A DNA stretch of 39,181 nucleotides from contig JAIRNF010000001.1 of assembly GCA_031258195.1 (NCBI GenBank), forward strand, positions 1 through 39,181, in the 5' to 3' direction. Every line of letters starts with the position of its first letter. The stretch's first letter is position 1. This DNA is from Prevotellaceae bacterium (GTDB taxonomy: Bacteria > Bacteroidota > Bacteroidia > Bacteroidales > UBA932). Below are positions 23,324 through 32,265 of the stretch, piece after piece. The notes beneath the pieces were generated by a model, which had not been told where the DNA came from, did not search any database, and saw only the letters and a list, made by a program, of their open reading frames with translations. Both the position numbers and the translations under genes were made by a program.

Positions 23324-25396
23324 ATGAAGCTTCCAAAAGTCCGAAAAAAAAGAAGTAAAACCGCCCTCTTTGATGTTTTAATGCAGATTAAACGCACCGA
23401 ACATCCTACGCATGAGGACGCGCTCTTGCTTTGTATAGAGTTGGTTAAAGCTATCCGCCCGCCGCATAAATACGATAAGCAGTATGCCGAGCCGCAGCTT
23501 AACGGGCTTGTTAACCTAGCCAAAAGCGACGAAACCCTGAGAAAGAGGCTGAAAGAGGTTATCTCTAAGCTGGTAACGAATACAGACCTTACAGACGTTA
23601 TGACCGGCTGCGGGCTTACCCGAGAGGGAAACTTCGGGGGCGAGCTGTGGCGGCGCCTAAAGCATAAAATACTGCCTGTACTGCCTGCCAGCAAAGGAAA
23701 CTTTCTGTACATTATCAACTCTATATTCTATAAGCCCAAAGATTATCGGTGGGTATCGGCTATCAGAACTTCGCTTTGGGTTAAGTTCTTTGAGCTGATA
23801 GATATTGAAATAAACCTTGCCGACCGACAAATTTACGACCAACTGTTTGCCGCACTCCGTACCTTGTCTATTCAAGCTTCTGCTTTAGGGCTTGAGAAAA
23901 CGATAACCGATAAGCTGGGAGATGACAAACGAACGCGCAACTCGTTTGTAGAGCAAAGCTTAGTATTGATATCTATTTTCGAATCAATGGTGGCGTTGGG
24001 AGAGTATAAGCCCAACCAAGAACAACTGAGCAAATTTCTTAGAGAGCTAACCAGATGCAAGGCAGAAATCAGGTTGGCGAGAAGAAAAGCGCTAACTAAA
24101 GGCGCGGGACTGCGAGAAACCTACAACTTCTTACGCTTGGGCTGGATTATCGAGCGAATGGAGCTGATTGTTGATATTATTAACGGCGATGAACACCTCG
24201 ACCTTACTAACTTTGTGGGCTATTTTAAGTCGGTGGTTGAGTACGAAAACACCAAGAATAGGCTAAGAGCGCACGTGAGGCAAACGGTAGAGTTGCTAGC
24301 CTACCGCGTAGCCGAGCACGAACAAAGTACAGGCGAACACTACATTACTTCAACCAAAAAGGAGTATAAAACAATGTTCAAGTCCGCATCAAGAGGGGGT
24401 TTTATCATATCCTTTACAGCCATATTTAAGAACTTACTTTACTCTTTGCATCTTGCCCCGTTCTGGCAAAGCTTTACTTACAGCATAAACTACGCTTTAG
24501 GTTTTATTGCTATTCAGGTTTCGGGCTCCACGCTGGCAACCAAACAGCCTGCCATGACAGCCTCTACCATAGCCAAATCGCTTACCGGAAAGCGCTTTGG
24601 TAATAAGGATATGGCAGAGCTGGCAATAACCGTATCGAAAGTTATGCGTAGCCAGACCGCATCGTTTAGCGGAAATTTACTGGTTGTATTTCCTATGACG
24701 TTTGCGCTGGCAGCCCTGTTCCACTTTATATTCGGTGTGAAAATTGCAGACGGAGAGGCGGCACAGGCTTTACTGGATAACCAAAATCCGATAAGAAGCC
24801 TAAGCATACTATATGCCTGCTATACCGGGGTATTCCTATTTTTATCCGGCATTATATCGGGCTTTTTCGACAATAAAGCGATATACGCCAAGATACCCGA
24901 ACGCATTAAGGCGCATCCTATTTTAAGGGTTATAGTGCCCAGAAAAGCACTGAATAAGTCGGCAGATTATCTTGGTCGTAACCTGGGCTTGCTGGCAGGT
25001 AACCTTTGTCTGGGATTTTTCTTGGGGTTTACCGCCTTTTTTGGCTATATCTTCGGAATTCCATTCGATATACGCCATATAACCATTGCCGCCGGTAACT
25101 TTGCCATAGGTCTGTACGGACTAGGTACGGAAGCCATACTGAGCGATGTAATCTGGTCGGTAGTAGGCGTGTTCCTAATCGGATTCTTCAACTTTTTGGT
25201 TAGCTTCTTCCTTGCGTTTTACGTGGCCGTACGCTCGCGCGGTATCAAGCTAAGGCAGTACCCCAGCATTCTTAAGTATTTAAGCGTAATGATAAAAAAG
25301 TATCCGCTTGACTTTATCCGCCCTCCTAAAAACGAACGTAAGGTTACAGATATCATTACAATACCTATAGAGCATTTAGATAGCACCGATTTTTAA
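23324..25396 (+). CDS. Gcr-family polytopic membrane protein (annotated 'site-specific recombinase')
   Basis: The 690-residue protein has a soluble, helical N-terminal half (1-345, charged) and a C-terminal half with several clear membrane segments (about 360-395, 455-475, 495-515, 560-590, 600-650). Repeated motifs such as ALGFIAIQVSGSTLATKQPA are characteristic of the SpecificRecomb (Gcr) family first named in Neisseria. No DNA-recombinase active-site motif is visible, and the topology argues for an integral membrane role. The name is therefore historical. It is transcribed alone from its own promoter. Confidence 0.8.
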   Translation: MKLPKVRKKRSKTALFDVLMQIKRTEHPTHEDALLLCIELVKAIRPPHKYDKQYAEPQLNGLVNLAKSDETLRKRLKEVISKLVTNTDLTDVMTGCGLTREGNFGGELWRRLKHKILPVLPASKGNFLYIINSIFYKPKDYRWVSAIRTSLWVKFFELIDIEINLADRQIYDQLFAALRTLSIQASALGLEKTITDKLGDDKRTRNSFVEQSLVLISIFESMVALGEYKPNQEQLSKFLRELTRCKAEIRLARRKALTKGAGLRETYNFLRLGWIIERMELIVDIINGDEHLDLTNFVGYFKSVVEYENTKNRLRAHVRQTVELLAYRVAEHEQSTGEHYITSTKKEYKTMFKSASRGGFIISFTAIFKNLLYSLHLAPFWQSFTYSINYALGFIAIQVSGSTLATKQPAMTASTIAKSLTGKRFGNKDMAELAITVSKVMRSQTASFSGNLLVVFPMTFALAALFHFIFGVKIADGEAAQALLDNQNPIRSLSILYACYTGVFLFLSGIISGFFDNKAIYAKIPERIKAHPILRVIVPRKALNKSADYLGRNLGLLAGNLCLGFFLGFTAFFGYIFGIPFDIRHITIAAGNFAIGLYGLGTEAILSDVIWSVVGVFLIGFFNFLVSFFLAFYVAVRSRGIKLRQYPSILKYLSVMIKKYPLDFIRPPKNERKVTDIITIPIEHLDSTDF

Positions 25397-25444
25397 AACC
25401 AAAGCTTATTTTACTATTCAGCTTAACCCAATGTATTAAGAGTA

Positions 25445-26614
25445 TTATAGAATGGCTTCAATAGGCTCGTTCGCTTCGGATGATTCTATAAGTATCATCC
25501 CATCAAAATAGTCTGCCAATGTAGTGCCGGGCAATAGCTCGAACCCGGGATAAATTTGTCCTTTTACCTCTCTAAAAGGCGAGCTCTCTTTGGAGAAGTC
25601 GAACAGTGTCATATCCGATAGCTTATTTGCCACCATGACATCCAGCCCGGGGAAAAGCCCTTCGCCCGTGTAAAAGGGATTATTCGTTTCATCATAGCCG
25701 TAGTAAACCCCATTTTCGTCGTACCTACGTTCTAACAGCACGCTGCTGCCGTACAGCTGCGCCATTGCTATATAAACTTCGGTAGGCTTACATATTCCCC
25801 CTTCAATAAGTTGGGCGATAAAGCTGGGACGTAATTTTACAAATCGGGCTTTTGTCATATGACCAAACCCCATACGAACCAGCTGTTTTGCCGAGCCGAA
25901 ATTCTTTTTTACCGTAACGGTATAGTTTCTGTACATTATCGAATCCCGGTACGGGCTTTTCTCCGCAAACGAATCGGCTATGTTTTCATATAAGTAAGCA
26001 ATCGTCGGATGGTTTACATCTTTATTCTGAGGGTCGGAAATCATAGCTCGCAGATACTGCTTCAACGGAGTTTCGCTCTTAACGCTGTAATCTGTCTGTT
26101 TATCATTCCAAAAATCAAGGAGTTTGTCATCATAGCTTCCGATCTCCAGCAACAGCTTTACAAAATACTTGTACGACCGCACATAGTCAAGTCCATATAC
26201 AACAACACGCTTACCTTGTGATAGCTCTCTTAACGCTTTCCACTTCTCAAACATCTCAACGCTTGCCTCTTGCGAAACATACTTTTCGTAGGTTAAAATA
26301 ATATCTTTTAGCAGCGCTTCATCGCCATCCCCCAGATATATGTTGAAGTAGTACCCCATAGCAACATCAACCTCCGGCATATATATCAGCGTATCTACCT
26401 GCTCTAACTGCGCTTTGATTAGAGCTATTTCAGCTTCTTCGCTTTTCTTACTACCGTGTATTGCCGTAAAACCAACTATTTTCTGATCACAGTAAATATT
26501 GTCGTGTCTTAAGTCAACCCTATTATTTATCAAATAATCATTCGAACCCATCTCTTGCGATTGGATAGATCCGGCTAATAGTAACAAAGTGACAGCGGAA
26601 ACAAGCTTCTTCAT
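25445..26614 (-). CDS. exported protein, possible erythromycin-esterase/TraB-like fold
   Basis: This 389-residue protein has a signal peptide (1-19, ending SIQSQ). The order of features recalls the erythromycin esterase/ChaN-TraB superfamily. There is an early GFTAIHGSKKSEE, then PEVDVAMGYYFNIYLGDGDE with a Glu followed by an Asn-Tyr helix. After that comes FEKWKALRELSQGKRVVVYGLD, and late in the protein MGFGHMTKA, which could hold a catalytic or metal His. The match is by pattern only, so I do not assign an activity. It is transcribed alone, and the hairpin repeat upstream separates it from mscL. Confidence 0.6.
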   Translation of the reverse strand: MKKLVSAVTLLLLAGSIQSQEMGSNDYLINNRVDLRHDNIYCDQKIVGFTAIHGSKKSEEAEIALIKAQLEQVDTLIYMPEVDVAMGYYFNIYLGDGDEALLKDIILTYEKYVSQEASVEMFEKWKALRELSQGKRVVVYGLDYVRSYKYFVKLLLEIGSYDDKLLDFWNDKQTDYSVKSETPLKQYLRAMISDPQNKDVNHPTIAYLYENIADSFAEKSPYRDSIMYRNYTVTVKKNFGSAKQLVRMGFGHMTKARFVKLRPSFIAQLIEGGICKPTEVYIAMAQLYGSSVLLERRYDENGVYYGYDETNNPFYTGEGLFPGLDVMVANKLSDMTLFDFSKESSPFREVKGQIYPGFELLPGTTLADYFDGMILIESSEANEPIEAIL

Positions 26615-26704
26615 ATTAATCGCGGCATTATTAAAGCAACCACAAATCTAACAATAAATGATAACAACTACTACTAAACGAAAAGCGTCTGAAAAACCAC
26701 GATC

Positions 26705-26784
26705 CCGTCATTCCGAGCAAAACGAGGAATCTCCCGAATAGTAGTACTAAATAAGGAACTTCCTCGCTTTGCTCGGAATGACGG
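26705..26784. repeat. interspersed hairpin repeat, simple type (copy 5)
   Basis: Arms of 25 bp (26705-26729 and 26760-26784) pair with one mismatch around a 30-base loop. The core CATTCCGAGCAAAACGAGG is a diverged version of copies 3 and 4 in which both arms changed together. It lies just past the mscL stop. Confidence 0.8.
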
Positions 26785-26799
26785 AAACTTTTGGCTACC

Positions 26800-27243
26800 T
26801 TATGAGGTGCTACCGTTTCTCTCTTTCAATAAATCTCTAATCTCGGTAAGCAATACCTCTTCTTTAGTCGGGGCAGGTGGTGCCGGAGGTATCGCAGCTT
26901 CTTCCTGCTTCTTTAAATGGGTAAGCCTATTAAGACCCTTTACGAACAGGAATATTGCAAACGCGATAATTATAAAATCGAATATCGTTTGTAAAAAATT
27001 ACCGATATTAAGCGTTACCGCGGGCGTTGCTACTCCCGCGGCATCTACCCCTGCCGCTTTCAGCGTTACTACCAAATCGGTAAAGTTAACACCGCCAATA
27101 AGTAACCCCAACGGAGGCATAATAACATCGGCTACTACAGACGATACTATTTTACCGAATGCACCCCCGATAACCACACCGACCGCAAGGTCGATAACGT
27201 TACCTCGCATCGCAAATTCTTTAAACTCTTTAAAAAATCCCAT
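26800..27243 (-). CDS. mscL: large-conductance mechanosensitive channel
   Basis: The 147-residue protein has the N-terminal amphipathic helix ([13 protein letters not shown]), pore-lining TM1 ([20 protein letters not shown]) and TM2 (about 85-105: [20 protein letters not shown]). The C-terminal cytoplasmic bundle follows (Pro-rich [20 protein letters not shown]). It opens under membrane tension in osmotic downshock. It is monocistronic, and its transcript likely ends at the hairpin repeat downstream. Confidence 0.95.
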   Translation of the reverse strand: MGFFKEFKEFAMRGNVIDLAVGVVIGGAFGKIVSSVVADVIMPPLGLLIGGVNFTDLVVTLKAAGVDAAGVATPAVTLNIGNFLQTIFDFIIIAFAIFLFVKGLNRLTHLKKQEEAAIPPAPPAPTKEEVLLTEIRDLLKERNGSTS

Positions 27244-27408
27244 GTGTTTTTATTTTAACGATAATTAGCGACTTATATAAACAATAGAATAAAGACGAAA
27301 GAACAAAGATCGCCCTCTTGCCTAACAAATGCTCTATCCAATTAATATAGACAAACAAAAGCCAAAAATGTTTCTTTGCTCAGCTCTAATTTCCACCACT
27401 AAAATAGC

Positions 27409-27416
27409 TATATTTG
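27409..27416 (+). promoter_or_regulatory. -7 promoter element (TATATTTG) of the cyclase-family gene
   Basis: TATATTTG fits TAnnTTTG and lies 27 bases before the ATG at 27444. Confidence 0.45.
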
Positions 27417-27443
27417 TCTAGCTTAGATTTATACGAGTAAAAA

Positions 27444-28058
27444 ATGTCAGGTAAAATATATGATATAAGTCCGGCTGTAGCTACTGATTTAGCCGTATAT
27501 CCCGGCGATCTGCCCTACTCCTCTCATTCGGCTACCGATAGCGGCGTTATGGTTTCGGATATACATACTACACTACACATAGGGGCTCATGTAGATGCAC
27601 CTTTACATTGTATGGCTAATGCAGCGTCAATCGACCAGGTGGAGCCGTCGTATTTTGTCGGCTCATGTCAAGTAATCAAGCTTAGGCTGAAACCGAAGTA
27701 CAAGCTAACACCCAGCGATTTTAAGGACATAGCCATTACCGAAAAACGCATACTTATCGCAACAGGCACCTTCGAGCCGACGAAATGGAGCGACGACTAC
27801 GCAGCATTTCATCCGGAATGTATTGACTTTTTCCATACAAAAGGTGTATTTCTTATAGGCATTGATACGCCTAGCGTTGACCCAGCCGCAGCACACCATT
27901 TACCTGCGCATAAACGCATGGCTGAACAGGGTATTATCGGACTAGAAAATCTTTACCTTAACGAGGTGGAACAGGGATACTACCTGCTAATTGCACTACC
28001 GCTAAAGCTTCGGGGCTTAGAAGCAAGCCCTGTTAGAGCAATATTGACGGAGGTTTAA
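27444..28058 (+). CDS. kynB: cyclase-family hydrolase, kynurenine formamidase (KynB)-like
   Basis: The 204-residue protein of the metal-dependent cyclase family has the signature His45-Ile-Gly-Ala-His49-Val-Asp51-Ala-Pro-Leu-His55. KynB-type features follow: ILIATGTFEPTKW, FLIGIDTPSVDP and AAHHLPAHKRM. KynB hydrolyses N-formylkynurenine in tryptophan breakdown. No tryptophan dioxygenase or kynureninase lies nearby, so a different amide or cyclic substrate is possible. Family and metal motif are firm; the substrate is inferred. Confidence 0.82.
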   Translation: MSGKIYDISPAVATDLAVYPGDLPYSSHSATDSGVMVSDIHTTLHIGAHVDAPLHCMANAASIDQVEPSYFVGSCQVIKLRLKPKYKLTPSDFKDIAITEKRILIATGTFEPTKWSDDYAAFHPECIDFFHTKGVFLIGIDTPSVDPAAAHHLPAHKRMAEQGIIGLENLYLNEVEQGYYLLIALPLKLRGLEASPVRAILTEV

Positions 28059-28116
28059 AGTTTAACATACGATGATACAATAATGTTGAAAATACTCGTG
28101 GCGCATTTAAAAAAAA

Positions 28117-28201
28117 TTGTCATTTCGACCAAAGGGAGAAATCCGTTGATTCAATGTACTGCTGCTATTTGACAGATTTCTCCCTTTGGTCGAAATGACA
28201 A
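28117..28201. repeat. interspersed hairpin repeat, simple type (copy 6)
   Basis: Perfect 27-bp inverted repeat: arms 28117-28143 and 28175-28201, with a 31-base loop. The core TTTCGACCAAAGGGAGAAAT differs from copies 3 and 4 at positions that are paired, and both partners changed. It lies just after the KynB-like gene and before ogt. Confidence 0.85.
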
Positions 28202-28219
28202 AAAATTAATTTTTTCGCA

Positions 28220-28247
28220 TAACGGCTAACGCTTAACTCTTAACATT
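28220..28247. repeat. short 7-bp-period array (TAACnnn units)
   Basis: TAACGGC, TAACGCT, TAACTCT, TAACATT: four successive heptamers ending seven bases before the ogt ATG. Confidence 0.5.
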
Positions 28248-28253
28248 CCGCTC

Positions 28254-28745
28254 ATGGAAACAACCACCTACTACCAATCGCCTGTCGGTATTCTTAAGAT
28301 TACCGCTAAAGATTCTGCCGTACGGTCTATTACCTTTGTCGATAGCGCAGAAGAGCAAGAAAAAACAAGGCAGCCCAGAGCTATACGAAAATGTATTAAG
28401 CAGCTTAACGAGTACTTTGAGGGTAAGAGAAAAACTTTCGGCTTTCCGTATAAGCTTAACACAGACAGCGAGTTTCAGCAAAAAGTTTGGGCAGAGCTGG
28501 AAAAAATACCTTTCGGAAAAACGATATCTTATAAGCAGCTGGCACTACAGCTAAACGATGAAAAGTTGGTAAGAGCGGTTGGCGCCGCAAACGGTAAAAA
28601 CCCGCTGGCAATTGTCGTTCCATGCCATAGAGTTATAGGCTCAGACGGAAAACTGGTGGGCTATGCAGGCGGGTTATGGCGTAAGCAGTGGCTGCTAGAG
28701 CACGAGCAAAAACTTGCCGGCACACAAGAGCCATCGCTATTTTAA
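28254..28745 (+). CDS. ogt: methylated-DNA--[protein]-cysteine S-methyltransferase
   Basis: The 163-residue suicide repair protein takes the methyl group from O6-methylguanine onto its own cysteine. The acceptor is Cys124 in the motif PCHRVIG. The DNA-binding helix region VGAANGKNPLAIVV and the typical VWAELEKIPFGKTISY precede it. The start at 28254 keeps the family-typical N-terminal YYQSPVG segment. It has no recognisable -7 element, and it may be read through from the KynB-like gene if the hairpin repeat between them is leaky. Confidence 0.95.
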   Translation: METTTYYQSPVGILKITAKDSAVRSITFVDSAEEQEKTRQPRAIRKCIKQLNEYFEGKRKTFGFPYKLNTDSEFQQKVWAELEKIPFGKTISYKQLALQLNDEKLVRAVGAANGKNPLAIVVPCHRVIGSDGKLVGYAGGLWRKQWLLEHEQKLAGTQEPSLF

Positions 28746-28899
28746 CCACAACCTCCTAAAATTAAAATATTCCCATTATCCGATAAATGTATTAGTAATA
28801 TTAAAAAGCCACCAGCTCTGCGAAACGCCCGTTTTGATCTTAGAAAAATCATTACAAGGGTCTGTAGGGCGTATTCTATTTTATAAAGGTGATTTTCAC

Positions 28900-28907
28900 T
28901 AACTTTG
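28900..28907 (+). promoter_or_regulatory. -7 promoter element (TAACTTTG) of hutI
   Basis: TAACTTTG fits TAnnTTTG and lies 27 bases before the ATG at 28935. A TTG inside this element would otherwise be the furthest upstream start, so the promoter decides for the ATG at 28935. Confidence 0.5.
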
Positions 28908-28934
28908 CATCATTACTTACTAATACACCTACAG

Positions 28935-30176
28935 ATGTTACTGATAAAGAATATAAAGAAGCTGGTACAGGTAGAAGATACGCCCAGGTCTATAGTAGCC
29001 GGAAAAGATATGGCTGCTCTAAATACTATCGATAACGCCTACCTGCTAATAGAAGAAGATAAGATCGCCGATTTTGGTACTACGGAAAACTTACCGGAAC
29101 ACCTAAAAACAGCGGCTATAGAGCAAATAGACGCAACAGGGCGTATGGTATTTCCATCATTCTGCGATTCGCATACCCATCTCGTATATGCCGATAGCCG
29201 CGAGATTGAGTATATTGATAAAATCCGTGGGCTATCGTACGAAGAAATAGCCAAGCGTGGCGGAGGTATTCTAAACTCTGCCAAGCTGTTACATAATACC
29301 AGCGAAGACGAGTTGTATGAGCAATCGCTGGCAAGAATTAACGAGATCATCAGCTTGGGTACCGGTGCTGTAGAAATAAAGAGTGGCTATGGACTTACCT
29401 CCGAAGATGAGCTGAAAATGCTTCGGGTTATCCGCAGGCTAAAAGAAAATACGCCCATCACCATAAAATCCACCTTTTTGGGAGCGCATGCCGTACCCGC
29501 CGAGTATAAGGGGCGACAAGGCGAATATGTAGAGCTTATCATCAATGAAATGATTCCGATGGTAGCGGGAGAAAATCTTGCCGACTATGTGGATGTATTC
29601 TGCGACGAGGGTTTCTTTACCGTAGAAGAAACGGAAAGAATACTTATGGCTGGAACGAAGTATGGACTACGCGCCAAGATACACGCAAACGAGCTGGCAT
29701 ACTCCGGCGGTATTCAGGCTGGGGTAAAGTATGGCGCTCTATCGGTTGATCACTTAGAGTTTACAGGTGCTGAGGAAATAAAAAGCCTGTTTGGTTCTGA
29801 AACGATGCCAACTATTCTTCCGGGCGCAGCATTTTTCTTGGGTATGGAGTATCCGCCCGTGCGCAAAATGATGGATGCGGGGCTACCCCTGGCTTTGGCA
29901 TCAGACTATAACCCGGGCTCGTCGCCATCGGGTGATATGAAATTCGTACTATCGCTAGCGTGTATTAAAATGCGTATGCTGCCAGAGGAGGCTATAAACG
30001 CCGCTACCATAAACTCTGCTTACGCAATGGGTATTAGCGATACGCACGGTAGCATTGCCAAAGGTAAGATTGCCAACGTTTATATAACAAAGCCAATACC
30101 TACATACGAATTTATGCCATACGCCTATACCACCAAGCTTGTCGATACGGTTATTCTGAACGGAAAAAGAGCTTAA
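28935..30176 (+). CDS. hutI: imidazolonepropionase
   Basis: With the ATG at 28935 this is a 413-residue amidohydrolase. It opens imidazolone-5-propionate to formiminoglutamate, the third step of histidine degradation. Metal motif His80-Thr-His82 lies in FCDSHTHLVYAD. The segments HANELAYSGG, DHLEF, TILPGAAFFLG and ALASDYNPGSSPSGD (metal Asp) are all family hallmarks. The frame is open ten codons further up to a TTG, but that overlaps the promoter. No hutH, hutU or hutG is in the window. A strong terminator follows. Confidence 0.95.
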   Translation: MLLIKNIKKLVQVEDTPRSIVAGKDMAALNTIDNAYLLIEEDKIADFGTTENLPEHLKTAAIEQIDATGRMVFPSFCDSHTHLVYADSREIEYIDKIRGLSYEEIAKRGGGILNSAKLLHNTSEDELYEQSLARINEIISLGTGAVEIKSGYGLTSEDELKMLRVIRRLKENTPITIKSTFLGAHAVPAEYKGRQGEYVELIINEMIPMVAGENLADYVDVFCDEGFFTVEETERILMAGTKYGLRAKIHANELAYSGGIQAGVKYGALSVDHLEFTGAEEIKSLFGSETMPTILPGAAFFLGMEYPPVRKMMDAGLPLALASDYNPGSSPSGDMKFVLSLACIKMRMLPEEAINAATINSAYAMGISDTHGSIAKGKIANVYITKPIPTYEFMPYAYTTKLVDTVILNGKRA

Positions 30177-30199
30177 TTTTTTATACATAAATAAAAAAG

Positions 30200-30233
30200 A
30201 AGGTGCTTATAATAATAAGCACCTTGCTTTTTT
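30200..30233. terminator. bidirectional intrinsic terminator between hutI and the SusD gene
   Basis: AAGGTGCTTAT (30200-30210) and ATAAGCACCTT (30215-30225) form a perfect 11-bp stem with a 4-base loop, with an A run on the left and a T run on the right. It serves both convergent transcription units. Confidence 0.85.
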
Positions 30234-30256
30234 ATTGCAATTTCTAAGTATAGAAA

Positions 30257-32257
30257 TTATCTTATATAACCATAGTATTCATCATCTGTCGCGCAATCCC
30301 ACCATACAGGAAGAGACCAGATATCGTTTGCCATAGCTTTCTTGTTAGATGCCCCTAGCTGCTTGCTGTTATAGTTGCTCTCGTGAGAACTTTGTTGGAA
30401 ACGGCGGAACCAATATGTCGGATCGGTAGCGCTAGATCCCGGAATTTTTGACGTAGCTGAAAACTCTCTTGGACGATCATATCCAGGATATACTACGCCA
30501 AAGCTACCAATATTGCCAGCGCTATAGTTAAAGCGTCTGATATCATTCCAGTTTTCCATATCAAAGCCCATTGCGATCATCTTCTGGCGCATAATCTCCG
30601 CCATAGTTAACGCACCTGCAGACTGGCAAATTCCAGGGCTTGCTAAGAACGCGTTAATATCATCTTCCTTCATTGGCCATTCATCCTCGTTTGTAGAGCC
30701 CGCATCTCTCCATAGAGAGAGCTTGGCTTGCATACGGTCGAAGTGAGCTTTAATACCATCTTGATAAGCCGTAAATGCCGGACCTGTTTGCCCCATACGC
30801 ATGTAAACTTCTGCTTTAATAAAGCACATTTCGTGGTAGGTTAAGATATCCGTATCTGAGTTAGGACGAGCGTAGAACGTTCCTGTTCCGGCGACAAATG
30901 GGTAGCCAGCAGACGGATAATAGTTCATATCTACCGCACTACGACCGCTAGTTGATAAGCTGTTAGAACGCATATTAACAAATATAGTATCTTCTGCCAG
31001 CCTGTAGTTGGTCGTACTACAGTATGCGGCGCCTCTCTGGTATCTTACCGTTACCTCTTCTCCATAAACTGTAACTGTATGTATAGCACTCATATTGGCA
31101 ACAAATGTTGCTCTTTCTCCGGCATCTGTTATCTTATATGTTAGATCAACATAAGGAACTTTTACGCCTCCGACTTCCGACTCTATAGCATAGGTCGCTG
31201 CAAAAGGTCCACTATTTTTACGCTTGTCAGAATTAAGCATATCTACACCAATATCACGATACCAGTCATAAGATACCATATTACCATCAGCATCCAGCTT
31301 GATATTTACCATCATTGCAGGCGCCAGCTTTGTAAGGCGTGGGTCTTTAACTGTATAAGGTGTGCCTGAAATATCTTTTGTAAGCAGGTCGTGATAGTAT
31401 CTTGTAAGACGCTGGCCTGCGCCGTAACCTATGGTATTCCAAAGCACGTTTGTTTGATATGGATCGGCTACTGTAATGTTTGTTTGGTCTCCCGAAACGT
31501 TATAATGCTTCATAATAGTATTATCCGCATTAGATTGAGGAGCTTTTGTCAGCGCATCTAAAATTCCCGCAGGATCAAACTCCGCCTTCTTAGAAATACG
31601 TAGCATATAACGAGCTTTTAAGCCGTAACATAGCTTAATCCACTTGTCAACATTACCACTATTCCACAGGTCGCCCTCTTTCAAGTCATGAGTTCCGCCA
31701 GGTTGTGCTTTATTAAAATTCTTAATAGCTTCGTCTAAATATCCCACGCAAAGCTCGTACATCTTCTTTCCGTCATCATACTTCGGATCGGTTTTCATGA
31801 TAAACGCTTCTTCTATCGGGAGCTCTCCATGTAGATCCTGCATCATCATAAAGCCCATGGCCTTAATACAGTATCCGGCGCCTACGTAATGATACTCTTC
31901 ATTCTCTAACCCTTTTCTTATCATAGGCTCTATGTTGACACCTGCTCCAACATACCAGTTCTGGTAAATTGTAGTACTGCTACTTTGTAAAGGATTCCAT
32001 GCCGCAAGAAAACTATTTGCCGCGGTCGAAGAATATACTTGTGTAAGTAAACCTAGTACCGTATTCGCACGCATACCTGCAGTTCCCCATGCATAGGCAT
32101 AGTAGTTCTGAATCCATGGAAGACGTAAATCAACCGTTGCCGCTTCCGAATTCGGATTGTCCGGGTCTGTATTAATATCCAGATAATTATCACATGACGA
32201 CATTCCAAAAATAAATGTCATACATAGTATAAGATATGTTATTTTTTTCATATTCAC
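30257..32257 (-). CDS. SusD/RagB-like surface nutrient-binding lipoprotein
   Basis: The 666-residue lipoprotein has a signal ending MSSC with Cys22 as the lipidated residue, then DNYLDINTDPDNPN, the usual start of the SusD-like group 2 family. The body has the helical TPR-like pattern (AGYCIKAMGFMMMQDLHGELP; WIKLCYGLKARYMLRIS). SusD proteins cap the barrel of their SusC partner and bind the incoming nutrient. The gene is eight bases after susC and is co-transcribed. Group 2 members often pair with protein/peptide or unknown substrates rather than starch; the ligand here cannot be told. Confidence 0.92.
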   Translation of the reverse strand: MNMKKITYLILCMTFIFGMSSCDNYLDINTDPDNPNSEAATVDLRLPWIQNYYAYAWGTAGMRANTVLGLLTQVYSSTAANSFLAAWNPLQSSSTTIYQNWYVGAGVNIEPMIRKGLENEEYHYVGAGYCIKAMGFMMMQDLHGELPIEEAFIMKTDPKYDDGKKMYELCVGYLDEAIKNFNKAQPGGTHDLKEGDLWNSGNVDKWIKLCYGLKARYMLRISKKAEFDPAGILDALTKAPQSNADNTIMKHYNVSGDQTNITVADPYQTNVLWNTIGYGAGQRLTRYYHDLLTKDISGTPYTVKDPRLTKLAPAMMVNIKLDADGNMVSYDWYRDIGVDMLNSDKRKNSGPFAATYAIESEVGGVKVPYVDLTYKITDAGERATFVANMSAIHTVTVYGEEVTVRYQRGAAYCSTTNYRLAEDTIFVNMRSNSLSTSGRSAVDMNYYPSAGYPFVAGTGTFYARPNSDTDILTYHEMCFIKAEVYMRMGQTGPAFTAYQDGIKAHFDRMQAKLSLWRDAGSTNEDEWPMKEDDINAFLASPGICQSAGALTMAEIMRQKMIAMGFDMENWNDIRRFNYSAGNIGSFGVVYPGYDRPREFSATSKIPGSSATDPTYWFRRFQQSSHESNYNSKQLGASNKKAMANDIWSLPVWWDCATDDEYYGYIR

Positions 32258-32265
32258 TTTATTTA

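Noticed and set aside
23324-25396. Mobile-element or integrase function for the 'recombinase' gene
   Set aside because: It has no tyrosine or serine recombinase motif, several membrane segments, and no attachment sites nearby.
14466-28201. Hairpin repeats as a dispersed CRISPR-like array
   Set aside because: Copies are kilobases apart with no regular spacers and no cas genes in the window.
28905-28934. N-terminal extension of HutI from a TTG at 28905
   Set aside because: The TTG is part of the TAACTTTG promoter element; the ATG at 28935 gives the family-typical start.
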